From Lucifuga dentata (taxonomy: Eukaryota > Chordata > Actinopteri > Ophidiiformes > Bythitidae): 64,000 nt of DNA. The position numbers and the translations under genes were made by a program. The notes beneath the pieces are model-generated. The model saw nothing but the letters and a program-made list of their open reading frames with translations, was not told the origin of the DNA and made no database searches. Location of the stretch: the NCBI GenBank assembly GCA_014773175.1, contig VXCM01000779.1, forward strand, positions 1 through 64,000, written 5' to 3'. Shown piece after piece: positions 11,540-22,300 of the stretch; the stretch's first letter is position 1, and every line of letters starts with the position of its first letter.

Positions 11540-14368
11540 TTAATTCTGAGGGGTGCAGAAGTAGGTTTGCGAGCCGCAGTAGTAATTCTGCGGTGTGGAG
11601 TAGTAGTTACTCTGATGGTGGTGGTGGTAGNTTTGCGAGCCGCAGTAGTAATTCTGCGGTGTGGAGTAGTAGTTACTCTGATGGTGGTGGTGGTAGTTGT
11701 TCTGCGGGGTGGAGTAGTAGTTGTGGTGGTGATGGGGGTTTTGGATGTTTCCGTAGGCAAAGAGGAGGGGGGCCGTGGCGGAGGGCGGCTGGGCGGATGC
11801 CACACCGGCTGTTAAGGCGCTGTTCGTCTGGATGGAGCCGTACCAACTGGATGCAGCCAGCTGGGGCGTGGAAGAGAGGAGGCTGAGAAAGAGAGAGATA
11901 AGGAGGTCAATCAGAGGTAAAAGTGTTCTTTAGTGTGTATTTGTGTGTTTGTCTGTGTACCTAGCGCGGTCAGCCCTGCTGCTGATGCTCCTGGATAAGT
12001 CGTCGTCACTGTCATACCGTCGTGGGTTGTCAAAGAAATACGCTCTGGAGCTGAAGCTGTGGCTGTTGATCATCCCTCCCGGAGTCTTAGGGAGAAAGAA
12101 AAGTGTATTATTAAATATATATTGGCAATACATCACATAATCAATCACCAATAGAATTATGTATTGTTTTACCAGATTTTGGTTTGGTCTCTGGACCCTG
12201 AAGAAAATCACCACTAAGCTGGTGGGCAGCAGCTCCCAAAAGAAGAGAATGATCCCAAACACGATGTAAGCCTCACCGCTGACCTCCTGCACATCAGCCT
12301 TAAAAAAAAACAAAATTGACATTAAAATCAACATAATGATCACTCAGTACATAAAATGACATCATTAGTGTAATGAATTAATTTTCCTAAAACACAAAGC
12401 CAGATCTTACTGTATAAATGTGGGTGAAAAGTTTGTTCTATGTCTCTTAATATGAAATACACAAACACACACTCATACGTTGTAAATGTGCATCACATGC
12501 ACACAAACTAACCCGTTACAAGGGGTGATCTGTCTCAAGGCATGATGTAGGTCAGTGCACGAGCATGCATGCATAAACACACAGCCACACAGCTATTTAT
12601 AGCCAAACAAAGCCCTTTACCCTACAACACATTGCCTTCTCAAATCTCCTAAGATGGATTGTCTGTCCACACACACACACTCCACCCACATTCTTACTTC
12701 TCTTGGATAATTTCACACACTTTGTGCAGTACCTGATCAGAAACGCTGTACCAGCCGTAGTTAAATGGACTTGGCCTGTCTTGTGGTGACAGCGCCACCA
12801 CCACCAGGTTATAACAGGCTCTGGATGTGTAGAGGAGAATCACCATGGCTCCTATAGCTGTAGCCTGACACACTGATGTACCCTAGAGAGAGAATCGCCA
12901 TGGTTACTGCAGGTTTGTGGTAACAAAATTATCCTGCTAAACATGCGTGTGATATTAGCTGGATCCGTGTATTCCCACCTTGGATTCGAGGTAAACATTG
13001 GCAGAGGACATCTTGGCGATCTTGAAGACACAGACAGCGAGGGAGATGGCACACAGCACAAACAGGCTGTCGTTGATCAGGACACGGGCCAACACAGCGT
13101 GTCTGATGCCCACATCACTGCAATCAGAAATGCCATTAACTGGTTAGATGGTGGCTCACATCAATAACAAATTTTAAAGGACCATACCGGCCATTTTGCA
13201 TGTTGGAGCCTAATATATTCAATTTTCATATACGTAACATTACTGACAATCATTTCCCACACATACTACTGGAACTTGAATTTAAAAAATTTTAAGGTGG
13301 GTGTATCGCTTGAATATTTGATTTTGAAAGATTAAGAGATTTTGAAAAATATCAGGAAAGCAGAAATACGGTTTTATCCTTTGGGAAATGATTGTCAGTA
13401 ACGTAACATGTATGAAAATTGAATATATTAGGCTCAAGCATGCAAAATGGCCGGTATGGTCCTTTAACCTTGATTTTGATCTACCTTGGCGATTCGGAGC
13501 GCTCCAGAGCTCCTTGCACTAACAATGCACAAGTTAAATTCACCACCAGGAAAAATATGCTGAGACACAAGAAGAACAGACGCAGAGGAAGCCTGAAGAC
13601 AGAAAAACAGGAAAAAACAAATCAGACTTTATTCATGTGTGTTTCAGCCATACATTACATGTATGTTATGAGTTTCTTTCTTTAAAGTGAAACTCCACTC
13701 AGCCAGTAGAAGTTTAACTTTGCTCATGCACGAGCGTGAAAGCATCTTGTTGACAGTTAAAAACTAGCTGCGGGGGTTGATGACCTGATAAAACTTGCAG
13801 TATTTTCAGCCTAACCTGAAAATCCGCCATTCCACCTCATGTTCCACCTCAGCACTTCTATATTTTCCACTGACTTTTCACTTCATTCAGAAAACAAGAT
13901 ATACTCCCCACAAATGTGTTTTTTTAAATGACATTTGACCCCCAACTTGTTATAACAAATTGAAAAATGGTGGTTTTAATAAATGAATTGGAAATCCTAT
14001 GGCTTACTCACTTTATTTTAACAGGACAGACTTACTTGTACTTGGTAAGTTCGGGGGAATACTTGGCTTTGGCCTTAAACATTACCTAGACAGGAAGAAC
14101 ATTAATATTATTACAAACATGCAATAAATGATAAAAAAACAAAACAAAAACCTTTGTATCCTACACATTTTCACACTCAGTTTTGCATAATTTCATTTAT
14201 ATGTTTCTACATTTGACACATCTGTAGAGACACTTTATGATATGTATTGTCATACAGTGAGGAAGAGAGTGAAGCGAGGTGAGTTTACTTAGCAGGAGTG
14301 TGTGAAGATAACAGACCCTGGGGAGATTCCTGTGCAATCAGACACACAAACACACATGGAGCCTACTA

Positions 14369-14421
<53 letters not shown>

Positions 14422-17400
14422 AATCATAACCTCATCACATGATGTGTTCACTGACATAAATTGACTGTATGTTTGAGGATTGCTACACAAACCGAATTCA
14501 ACCCATTAAAATGGCAAGTCATTGTCAGCTGATTGATGTGCCACATGGACATTTTTATAAAGAATTAAATGACGTTTCATTGGTAGCACAAACTCAAACA
14601 GCCTTCCCTAATAAATACAATAGGACTGCAGCCAAGAAGCAGGAAACGTTCATGATCAACATAAAGGAACTGATTTATGTATTTGTCCTTGAGGATCTAA
14701 TCTCCTCTGATGGTAAAATGCTGCTTCAGAGGCTTTTCCACCAAGAAAAAACACAATTCTGGAGAAAACACCAATGTCATTACATTTTCTGGCATGGAAA
14801 CGAGGTAGCAAAAAATAATAATCAGCTCATCAGTCAAAGAAAAAGTCCCACTTAAGAGCGTAGAAAAGCTGGGACACACTGTTCTTGAAGCTACAGACAT
14901 GCAAACAGGTAAGCACACAAACCTCTGCAGTCTGATCCAAGTCACTTTATCAGCAGTTCAGATTTTCTGATTATTTATGGGGCTAAATTAATTTTTAGAC
15001 ATTACACAATAGATGAAATGGTTGCTCAACTTGCTCAACAATGTCAACATTCAGTTTAACTAAACAAACACACACTTGTTTTTTGTGGAAATATAGGCCA
15101 AAAGGTGGTCATTTGTAACCTAGAAATGAAGCAACCAGCAAACAGCACACAACCAGTTTGCATATATCTATGTGTTTGTATGTGCATGTGTGTGTTTTGT
15201 GGTTCCTTTACAATACAAATCTAAGGAGAATGTGGCTAAATCAATTTGTTCTCCATTACTGATTTGCAAAGTTGCACAATCTTGTTGCAAGATCAGTCAT
15301 GTGTCAAAATGTGTTCATGAAGTGGACGTGGAGACAGAAGGACAGCAAGAAAAACATAACAAGGAGAACTAAATCACATGTTACAACTCACACCTGACTC
15401 ATCAGAAAACACGCTACACACTCACAGATTCCCAAGAATGTCAGACAGCGGGCTGCTTTACAGTGGCATGGTGTGAACTCAGAAGGCAGCTCATGACAAT
15501 TTATGCTTTCGGTGAGTTGACAAGTAACAATGCTGCTCACCAGTGAAGCACTAATGCAGTCTGGTTGAACAAAATTACAAAACATTTTGAATTTCTGCTC
15601 CTGTGAGCATGATTCAAGAGCTCAGCACAAACCATAGCCTCAGGAACAAAAATAAATCATAAAAAAAAAAAAAATCAGTTGACTGTCAGTAAACCTCAGC
15701 TGGTCGCAAAGAAGAAACAATCCAGTTATCCTTAAAATAATTTAACCACAGGGCAGTCCCAGTCCTCATGATAAAACGTGGAGTGGATTTATCAGGTTAG
15801 AGGAGAGCGAATAGAACACTGGGTACACACACAAAAACAGCGACTTATCATCCACAGATATATTGTTTGGACAAGAACATAGCAACCAACCAATCAATCT
15901 CACAAAATGGATTAAACTCCATTAAGAACAAGTAAACATGTCATCCACACAATGAATTATGGCAAAAAAGAAACATGAAGGGCAAAAAAAAAAAAAAAAA
16001 AAANAAAAAAAAAAAAAAAAAAAGAAAAAAAAAAGGGCTTTCTTTAGGAGTCGGATTGTGTTTGTCTGCTTTCACTGGTCACAGATCAGCTGAAGGGCGA
16101 CAGTGTTCAGCAGTCATATGACTCCACCAGCTTCATTACCTCATCTCATCTTGAGGAGCATGAAAAAAGAGACAATGCTGTAATAACCTCAATCTAAATT
16201 GCACTTTAATCAGCTTTTTGTAAACCCTGTCTTCTCCTTTAATGTGGCGATTGAACTGTGGTTAATGATGTTATCAAGTAAAATCCCAAAGCCTGAGAGA
16301 AACAAACAGGTCTTTGATTGTTGGAGTGGACAGGTGTTAAACAACTGTGACTGCACGACCAACTGTATCCCTCTCTCTTTCTCTCTCACACACACACTTT
16401 CTGATAACAGAGTTGCTGACTGGGACATTTTGATGCATCTTGTCCACTTACTGAATAAGACACAGTTCACATCAATGGAGGCCACAACTTGCAATACAGC
16501 CTTTTATCCAGATCTGAACATCTCGTGCAAGCACACAAATTTAGACAGTTTTGCAGAGGTTTTAAATGAAAAGCAACATCAAAAACTCTTGCAAAACAGT
16601 CTGTTCTCTACTAATAAACATATTGGTTCATGATAACCAGAGACACAACACTGCCCCATCTGAAGATAAAGAAAAAAATGACTGCAAGTTAAAAATTTAA
16701 GCAAATGTAGTTTGCTTGGGGTGCAGAAGTATCAACAATACTCAGTCCTGATTGGCTGGAGGGCTTTGGTGCATCAGCCTCTTTTCTGTTCTAAATTAAT
16801 ATGTATATCCATATTTTTAAAAAGTGTTGTTTTTACATTTTATACAGCACAGAATTTAAAATGCAATCCAAAGATTAATCAGTAATAAAAAAAAATATCA
16901 TTAGTTGCAGCCCTGCAGGATTGTATGCTGTCACCAGGAATTAAATTCACCCTGCAGCTAATAAAATAGAACAGAATAGAACCGAAATGAATAGAAAAGC
17001 ATACTTGCATATCCACGGAATGGTAGCTGAGTTAAATGTGAAATCAAATGAAAATGGTGAGCATAAAATTGTCAATGTCAGCTGTTTGGTGAAATCAGGT
17101 CACATATACACAAACACTGCACAGCCTTTGTGTGCATTCTTCTCTTTCTCAAACACACACACACACACACACAGAGTCCTACCTGTGTAAAGTACAGGTT
17201 GAGCAGGCACAGTGTGAAGAACTGCAGGCAGACGGGGCAGCAGTAGAGCAGCCAGTAGGCCAGAGGCTGCAGCTGGTTGGCCTGCACCACATTTTTAAAG
17301 TAAAAGGAGAAGAGGGTCGTCCTCAGTGCAGCCCACAGCAAACACAGAAACAAAAACACACTCTGAAAGCTAAAGCGCTTGTGTCCATAGTGCAAAATGA

Positions 17401-17557
17401 GCCAAAGCTGCAAATAAATGAAAACAAACAGGAAAGAGTAGAGGATGGTGTAGATGGTAGTCAGACTGAGCTCCAGTGTTGGGGAGATTGCAGATCCAGG
17501 GGAGTCCTTCACTGAGGTAAACAAACGGGAATTAACCTCCCCTCCTGAAGAAAACAT
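11540..17557 (-). CDS. gpr137c: gpr137c, integral membrane protein GPR137C, complete, 8 exons
   Basis: Coding exons in transcript order: 17557-17183, 14085-14036, 13592-13485, 13117-12979, 12882-12733, 12298-12173, 12085-11961 and 11882-11540. All introns are GT-AG and phases close. An in-frame TAA 33 bases upstream fixes the start at 17557. The product is 471 residues as written, or 449 if the artefactual copy around N 11631 is collapsed; human GPR137C is about 429. It is a multi-helix membrane protein with the family blocks [35 protein letters not shown] and the tail block [14 protein letters not shown]. That tail block identifies GPR137C rather than GPR137 or GPR137B. Family members are lysosomal membrane proteins linked to Rag GTPase and mTORC1 control; that role is known for relatives and inferred here. 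The C-terminus is unusual in having several YYSTPQN-type repeats where human has one. Confidence 0.95.
11566..11696. other. N-flanking 65-bp duplication inside gpr137c exon 8
   Basis: Bases 11566-11630 and 11632-11696 are identical around the N at 11631. Copy plus N is 66 bases, so the reading frame survives and the artefact adds 22 residues to the tail. The flanking true repeats (YYSTPQN) make collapse versus real duplication hard to decide from sequence alone, but the same join signature elsewhere argues for artefact. Confidence 0.75.
13178..13463. mobile_element. TTAA-flanked MITE, copy 1, in gpr137c intron 3
   Basis: A 286-base non-autonomous element with terminal inverted repeats of about 80 bases starting AGGACCATACCGGCCATTTT. 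It is flanked by TTAA on both sides (13174-13177 and 13464-13467), the target duplication expected of piggyBac or Kolobok transposons. It makes up most of the 367-base intron 3 of gpr137c and ends about 15 bases from the exon 3 donor. No ORF is present. Confidence 0.9.
14086..17182 (-). other. gpr137c intron 1
   Basis: A 3.1 kb intron with a GTAGGA donor and a TGTCTAG acceptor on the minus strand. It holds the CA repeat and a poly-A tract broken by an N at 16004. Two longish plus-strand ORFs (14469-14855 and 16199-16633) have no recognisable domain and no codon bias; I treat them as chance. Confidence 0.6.
14373..14419. repeat. CA microsatellite in gpr137c intron 1
   Basis: About 23 CA units in the 3.1 kb intron 1 of gpr137c. 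Confidence 0.9.
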
Positions 17558-17965
17558 CTCTACTAACAGCCCACGACAAACGGGATGCTGCGAAGGTTAA
17601 AAACACCAAAACTGGGTCAGACCTGGGTTACATGCACCGTGGATGAGAAAAAAGACGAGGATATTCGAGTGAAAAATTACGATAAAAGCAGTTTATTCTA
17701 AAAAGAATTGGCATAGTGGAACTGCGCAGGGGTCAAAATTCGGTACTAATCTGCAGAAAGAAGAGGATTTTTTTTTTTTTTTAAATAGCTCGGTTAAAAA
17801 AACAAAACAAGAGAGAAAGAAAGCAAGGGAGAGATCTCTGTGTGAATCTCTGCAAGGCTGCTCTGCAAAAAAACAACTTGAAGGGGGAAAGCCTCCAAAT
17901 CAGCTGTGATACAGTTTAGACCCGCCTCCTTGGTCTCAATTAAAACGGAAGCTAGCTCCAGATGG

Positions 17966-17978
17966 GCCGCCATTTTGG
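17966..17978 (-). promoter_or_regulatory. YY1-type site, gpr137c side
   Basis: GCCGCCATTTTGG is the reverse complement of CCAAAATGGCGGC and matches the YY1 consensus AANATGGCGGC in the minus orientation. YY1 sites of this form usually lie just downstream of transcription starts in the direction of transcription, which fits gpr137c. Confidence 0.5.
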
Positions 17979-18229
17979 CTCAACAGCAGTACAATTTAGC
18001 GGAAAACAGCGCAGTCTGGAGCCACACATTCCAGCCAGTTTCCGGCTAACTCTCCAGATTGAAGACATCTCCAGGCCCACTTACCCAGCGCGCTGCGTCA
18101 TTGGCTAACTCTGCAGCCCAACCTCCACACTTCTCGCACTTCATTTGTTTATGATGATGTCAGCTGTGAAAGCGCCCGCCCCTCAAATGTGATTTGTTAC
18201 TCATTTCAGTCAAAAAGAACCTTCACCTG

Positions 18230-18250
18230 ATTGGCTCAACGAGCCACGTG
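18230..18250 (+). promoter_or_regulatory. ERSE-like ATTGG-N9-CCACG with E-box
   Basis: ATTGG (18230-18234) is separated by exactly nine bases from CCACG (18244-18248), which runs on into CACGTG. The classical ER stress element is CCAAT-N9-CCACG and ERSE-II is ATTGG-N-CCACG; this is an inverted-CCAAT hybrid. It lies about 50 bases before the probable txndc16 5' UTR donor. Since txndc16 encodes an ER-luminal protein, a link to the unfolded protein response is plausible but inferred. Confidence 0.4.
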
Positions 18251-18291
18251 GGCTTCTGTAGCAGGAAGAGAGGCAGCGAAAAAACAAAAAA

Positions 18292-19350
18292 ATGACAGGT
18301 GAGTCAAGTTGTCGTAAGTTATCCATACTGGTAACAGGCAGCAGACTTTCAAGTAAAAGTACAAAATATTTGTCTGTATAGAAAACATTTTGTAATTCAA
18401 AGGATGACGACTGCTCAACATGTAACTTTTCACTTAATATTATTCACTTTAATATTATGTTCACGTTAATTTACATTAATGTGTATAAACCTAAAATGTT
18501 GAAATGCATATTTGTCGATTCATAATTTTGTTTTTAAATACAACAGGAAGTTGTATTGTTACTGTGAGAATTTGACGTTGTAAATTAGAACTTTATCCCG
18601 TTATGATACATTATTAACATATTACTCCTACACGGTGGAATATAATACGGTGAACTGTAATTTTTGTATTCCCATTTTTCGTGTCTGTTAAATGCGATTG
18701 GGCTAACGTAAACGAACGAACAGTGAATATATATAGCCTAGCTAAATCAAAGGAGAACATCTCTTCGGACTTTCCTCATGCTTTTAGGATATACAGCTCC
18801 TTTTATTAACTCGGGGAAGATGTTTGTTTTCTTCCAAGTTAAAATAGTACCGAATGAAGAGAAAGAAAAAGGAGAGAGAAGCTGAAACTCAACTAACCAC
18901 AACTTTTTAACCGCAACCTGTCACTACTTTCCCAGGTAAAACTCAGCTAGCATCTTTTCATGACTTCTTGATCTGTTGCTTTTAGCTAAAGAGTTCCCAT
19001 ACGTTTCAATGCAAAGCTCAGCTAGCAAGTTTTTGCTACGTCTTGCTTTGTTGCATTTAGTTCTTATAGTGTTTAATGTACATATAATGCAGTATATGTT
19101 GAAAAATTTGAAGTTTTCATAATATAAATTTGGCTTGATATAGCTTTTCACGTTTTTGAAGTGAAAGGCAATCAGGTGAATTTGGTTGGAGCTAAACTAG
19201 CTTAAAGCCACCAAGTCAAAATTGTGGCAAATCAATTGTGTTTATTTTGTGCTTTTATCTTATTTCTTTCATCTTCTGGTGTTCTAACAAAATTGTCTTC
19301 CTCACACAGAGCACAACACAATCTTTTCACCACGATGTGGCTTTATATAG
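18292..19350 (+). promoter_or_regulatory. spliced upstream ORF overlapping the txndc16 start
   Basis: If the 5' UTR exon ending at 18298 is joined to 19310, an ATG at 18292-18294 opens a 15-codon frame. It passes over the main ATG (19335) in a different frame and stops at a TAG just inside the coding region. Such an overlapping uORF would be expected to lower translation of txndc16. It depends on the inferred splice. Confidence 0.35.
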
Positions 19351-22300
19351 CCCTTTTCCTGCTGTGGATGAGGGCTGGACTATGTAAGGAAATGACAAAG
19401 ACATTGAACCCAATCGAATGTACGGCTGACGACTTTACTGACAAATTAGATTCTGGGAAGACACTTTTTGTCTACTTTGGACATGAAGGTGAGCTGCTCA
19501 GACTCCTCCTAATTTATATTTGACATATATTTTAGCAGTAATGGGTAATTCAATACGTTATCATACATATCAGGGTTTTTTTTAATATCTTAATCTGCTG
19601 ATGCATGACAATATTTCCCTCTGCCTCATTCTTTCTCCAGTTTCTCCTACCATCTCTCTCTTCTTGGTCCAGCTGGAAAAGTCTGCCGAGATTCTCCACG
19701 ATTATGGGATAACTGTTGCCAAGGTGACTTCAAATGGCCTTTAAAATTTCACATTATTCTTACCCTGAGTCCTGAAATGAAAACAGAATTGGATGCAGAC
19801 TATCAGTCTGTGAGAAATTAAAAAGATGCTTGCGGAGTGTGAAGGAGGTAAAGATAGTCAGATGACTGCTGCTCTTTCTGTCCAGGTAAACTGCAGTAAA
19901 GAGTTGGTTGCCAAATTCTGCACTGGAGAAAAGTTAATGAAGAAAGCCTATCTGTTCAGGTATGTTAAATAGACACCATATTTATTATTCTCAGGAGTGT
20001 TTAGGCTGAAATACACCAGAGAAAACCCTTTTTAACAGCATAAAGGTAGATTTATACTAACTTTCACTTCACTGCGTCCACTGATTGTTACATTAAGAAG
20101 ACATTGACACTTAAGGAGCAAATGATACAATCTAAAATTGTATAGATTGCAATGTCTACTATTAATAATGATCAAAGTTGAATTGTAGAATCTCTGACAT
20201 TTTCTCTTTATCCCCTTCTTAGGAGTGGTGAGATTTTGAAGAGGTTTGATGTGGACACTGTGTTTGATGTCAACGCGATCGTCTCCCACGCCCTGTTGTA
20301 AGTAACCCTTCTAAGTAATTAGACAGAACAACTGTATGACTTTTACTTCTTGATAGTTAAGTAAAATGGTAGTTAATTTCCAGATTAAATTATGGTAATC
20401 ACTGTTGTGTATTTTTGGATGGATGCACAGTAAATTCACATTTTAATTTTACAAAAAAAAAAGCAAATGATTTGCTTGACAATTAGAAAAACTGAGTTTC
20501 TGTCTCTTCCAGTGCCATTCTGTTTGATGAGGTGAGGTACGTCCAGTCAGACGCAGATCTCCAGGCTTTGGAGAGGACAGCCAGAGGAAAGATGGACATG
20601 GTGCTGGGTTATGTCCACATGCTGGGAACACAAGGTATGGAGAGCAAGGAAAGGATGGACAGACTGATGTTTTTTTTTGTGTAGTTTTCAGACGGTGGCT
20701 TCTAAAGGTCTACATGATTAATCCATTTGATTAATTGTATTGTGTGGGCTGATTGCATTACTTAGAGCACAGATCTCTGATGGAAACAGCGTTTGTGTAC
20801 GGAGCCAAATATCAGTTTATCTTTACAACCGGAGGACCAATCCTGGAGGACTTGGGGTAGGTTTTCATTCTGCTCTGTATTCCATGGAAATAAAACCACA
20901 GGAGGGCAGCATTGCTCTGACTTCGCCAAAGTAAAAACCTGCAACCACATTCTTTGCCAGTCATGCATGAATGGATTAATGCATTTGTGGTTTATCTGAG
21001 GTCGTAGCTTCACCTGGTTCCATGAAGAACTTTGTCTCCGCCTCTCTTTCTCTCTCAGTGTCAATCTGTCCTCTCGCTCATCCGGAGTCTGGTTCCTGCA
21101 CTGTATGGTTCACAAGGGATTCATGAACCCAGTGACCTCTGATCGCTGCCCTTTGACCCCAATGAAGAAACCTTTGTCTACCCTCGGCCTCTACTCCTTC
21201 CTGCAGCTCATAGAGGCGCCGTTAGTGGTAAATACAGTAGAAGGATGGAAACGCAGAGACACTTGCCAAACGTTTTCATAGAAATTTATTTTTCAGTGGA
21301 GGAAATGTCATTTATTATAGCAACTGTGTGTCTCTGTCATCATTTTCATCATCATCATTTTCACCGCCACAGTCTGAAGTATATGATGATCCAAACTCGG
21401 TGCAGCCGCCCCAGTCCCCCCATCTTCAGGTCCCCCAACTCTTCCTGTTCTCTCGAACCAGCACCAAGCATCGAGACCTGGAGACGGCCACCGCTCTGGC
21501 CTGGAGACTCCGAGGCGTCGCCCTGCTGGTGCTCGTACACAGGCAAGAAACATAAGTACTAATAAACTTACTTTTAACATACTTTCAGTGAAAATATGCT
21601 TTTTTACATGCTTTTTGTCTGTGCATTACCAGAGAGAGTCCTGCAGTAAAAACCCCCGATGAATATAATGCAGCTTACAGGCTGCCAGGACAGGTATGAC
21701 ACTCCTGCATGTACAAAATACAATACTTGTTATTTTTAATGAGGCATCATTGACCTGTGTGTGTACTTTCAGGGGTCAGAGATAATGTATTTGACCTTGA
21801 CTAAGCTTGAGGATGTTGTGGAGATCCTAACAAATAAAGAGATGGAGGACGAGTACGAGGAAGAGGAGGAAGAGGAGCTACACTTGTCAGGTAAAGTGAA
21901 AGTGAAGAAGAGAAATATTGTAGCAAGGGAGAGGGACAGAAAGAATGAAAACGAGCAGACATTCTTCGTGTTTCTGTCTTCACATGGATGTGTGTATCTT
22001 TAATATACGTGTGAATATATGTGTGTTGTGTCTGTAGACAATTTGGATGATGAAATTGAGAATTCTGTTCACAAAAATCGAGGGAACGCGCTGAACATGG
22101 AGTCAATCACCCACTTAACGTCTGACAACTTCCACACCTCAGTGTCACAAAGCAGCCTGACAGTGGCGCTCTTCTACCTCCAGTGTAAGTTTCCCAACTA
22201 CTCCATCAGTAACAGGATAATATTTGATGGAAATAGTGTCACTTTTTCTATTTGATGGGTATGTGATTATTGTAGCTTTGCTTTTTTACCACCAGGGGAC

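Larger units (their letters stand above)
17558..19334. promoter_or_regulatory. divergent promoter of gpr137c and txndc16
   Basis: gpr137c runs left from 17557 and txndc16 runs right from 19335. About 17.9-18.3 kb lie inverted CCAAT boxes (ATTGG at 18100-18104 and 18230-18234), a YY1-type site, a CACGTG E-box (18245-18250) and scattered CpGs. A probable txndc16 5' UTR exon ends with the donor ACAG|GTGAGT at 18298 and joins an acceptor CACACAG ending at 19309. No TATA box is obvious. As I recall, human TXNDC16 and GPR137C are also head to head, which supports a shared promoter. Confidence 0.65.

Noticed and set aside
11566..11696. Gene-internal tandem duplication in gpr137c exon 8 as a biological event
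   Set aside because: Same N-with-overlap signature as ten other places in non-coding DNA, so an assembly join is more likely; the real YYSTPQN repeats are reported separately.
14469..14855. 128-codon plus-strand ORF in gpr137c intron 1
   Set aside because: No recognisable domain, no splice support, wrong strand for the host gene, and AT-rich composition like the intron.
16199..16633. 144-codon plus-strand ORF in gpr137c intron 1
   Set aside because: Protein is not similar to any family I know; includes a CA-repeat-derived stretch; probably chance.
19224..19334. Upstream in-frame ATG of txndc16 at 19224
   Set aside because: It lies before the likely acceptor at 19309, and the signal peptide begins naturally at the ATG at 19335.
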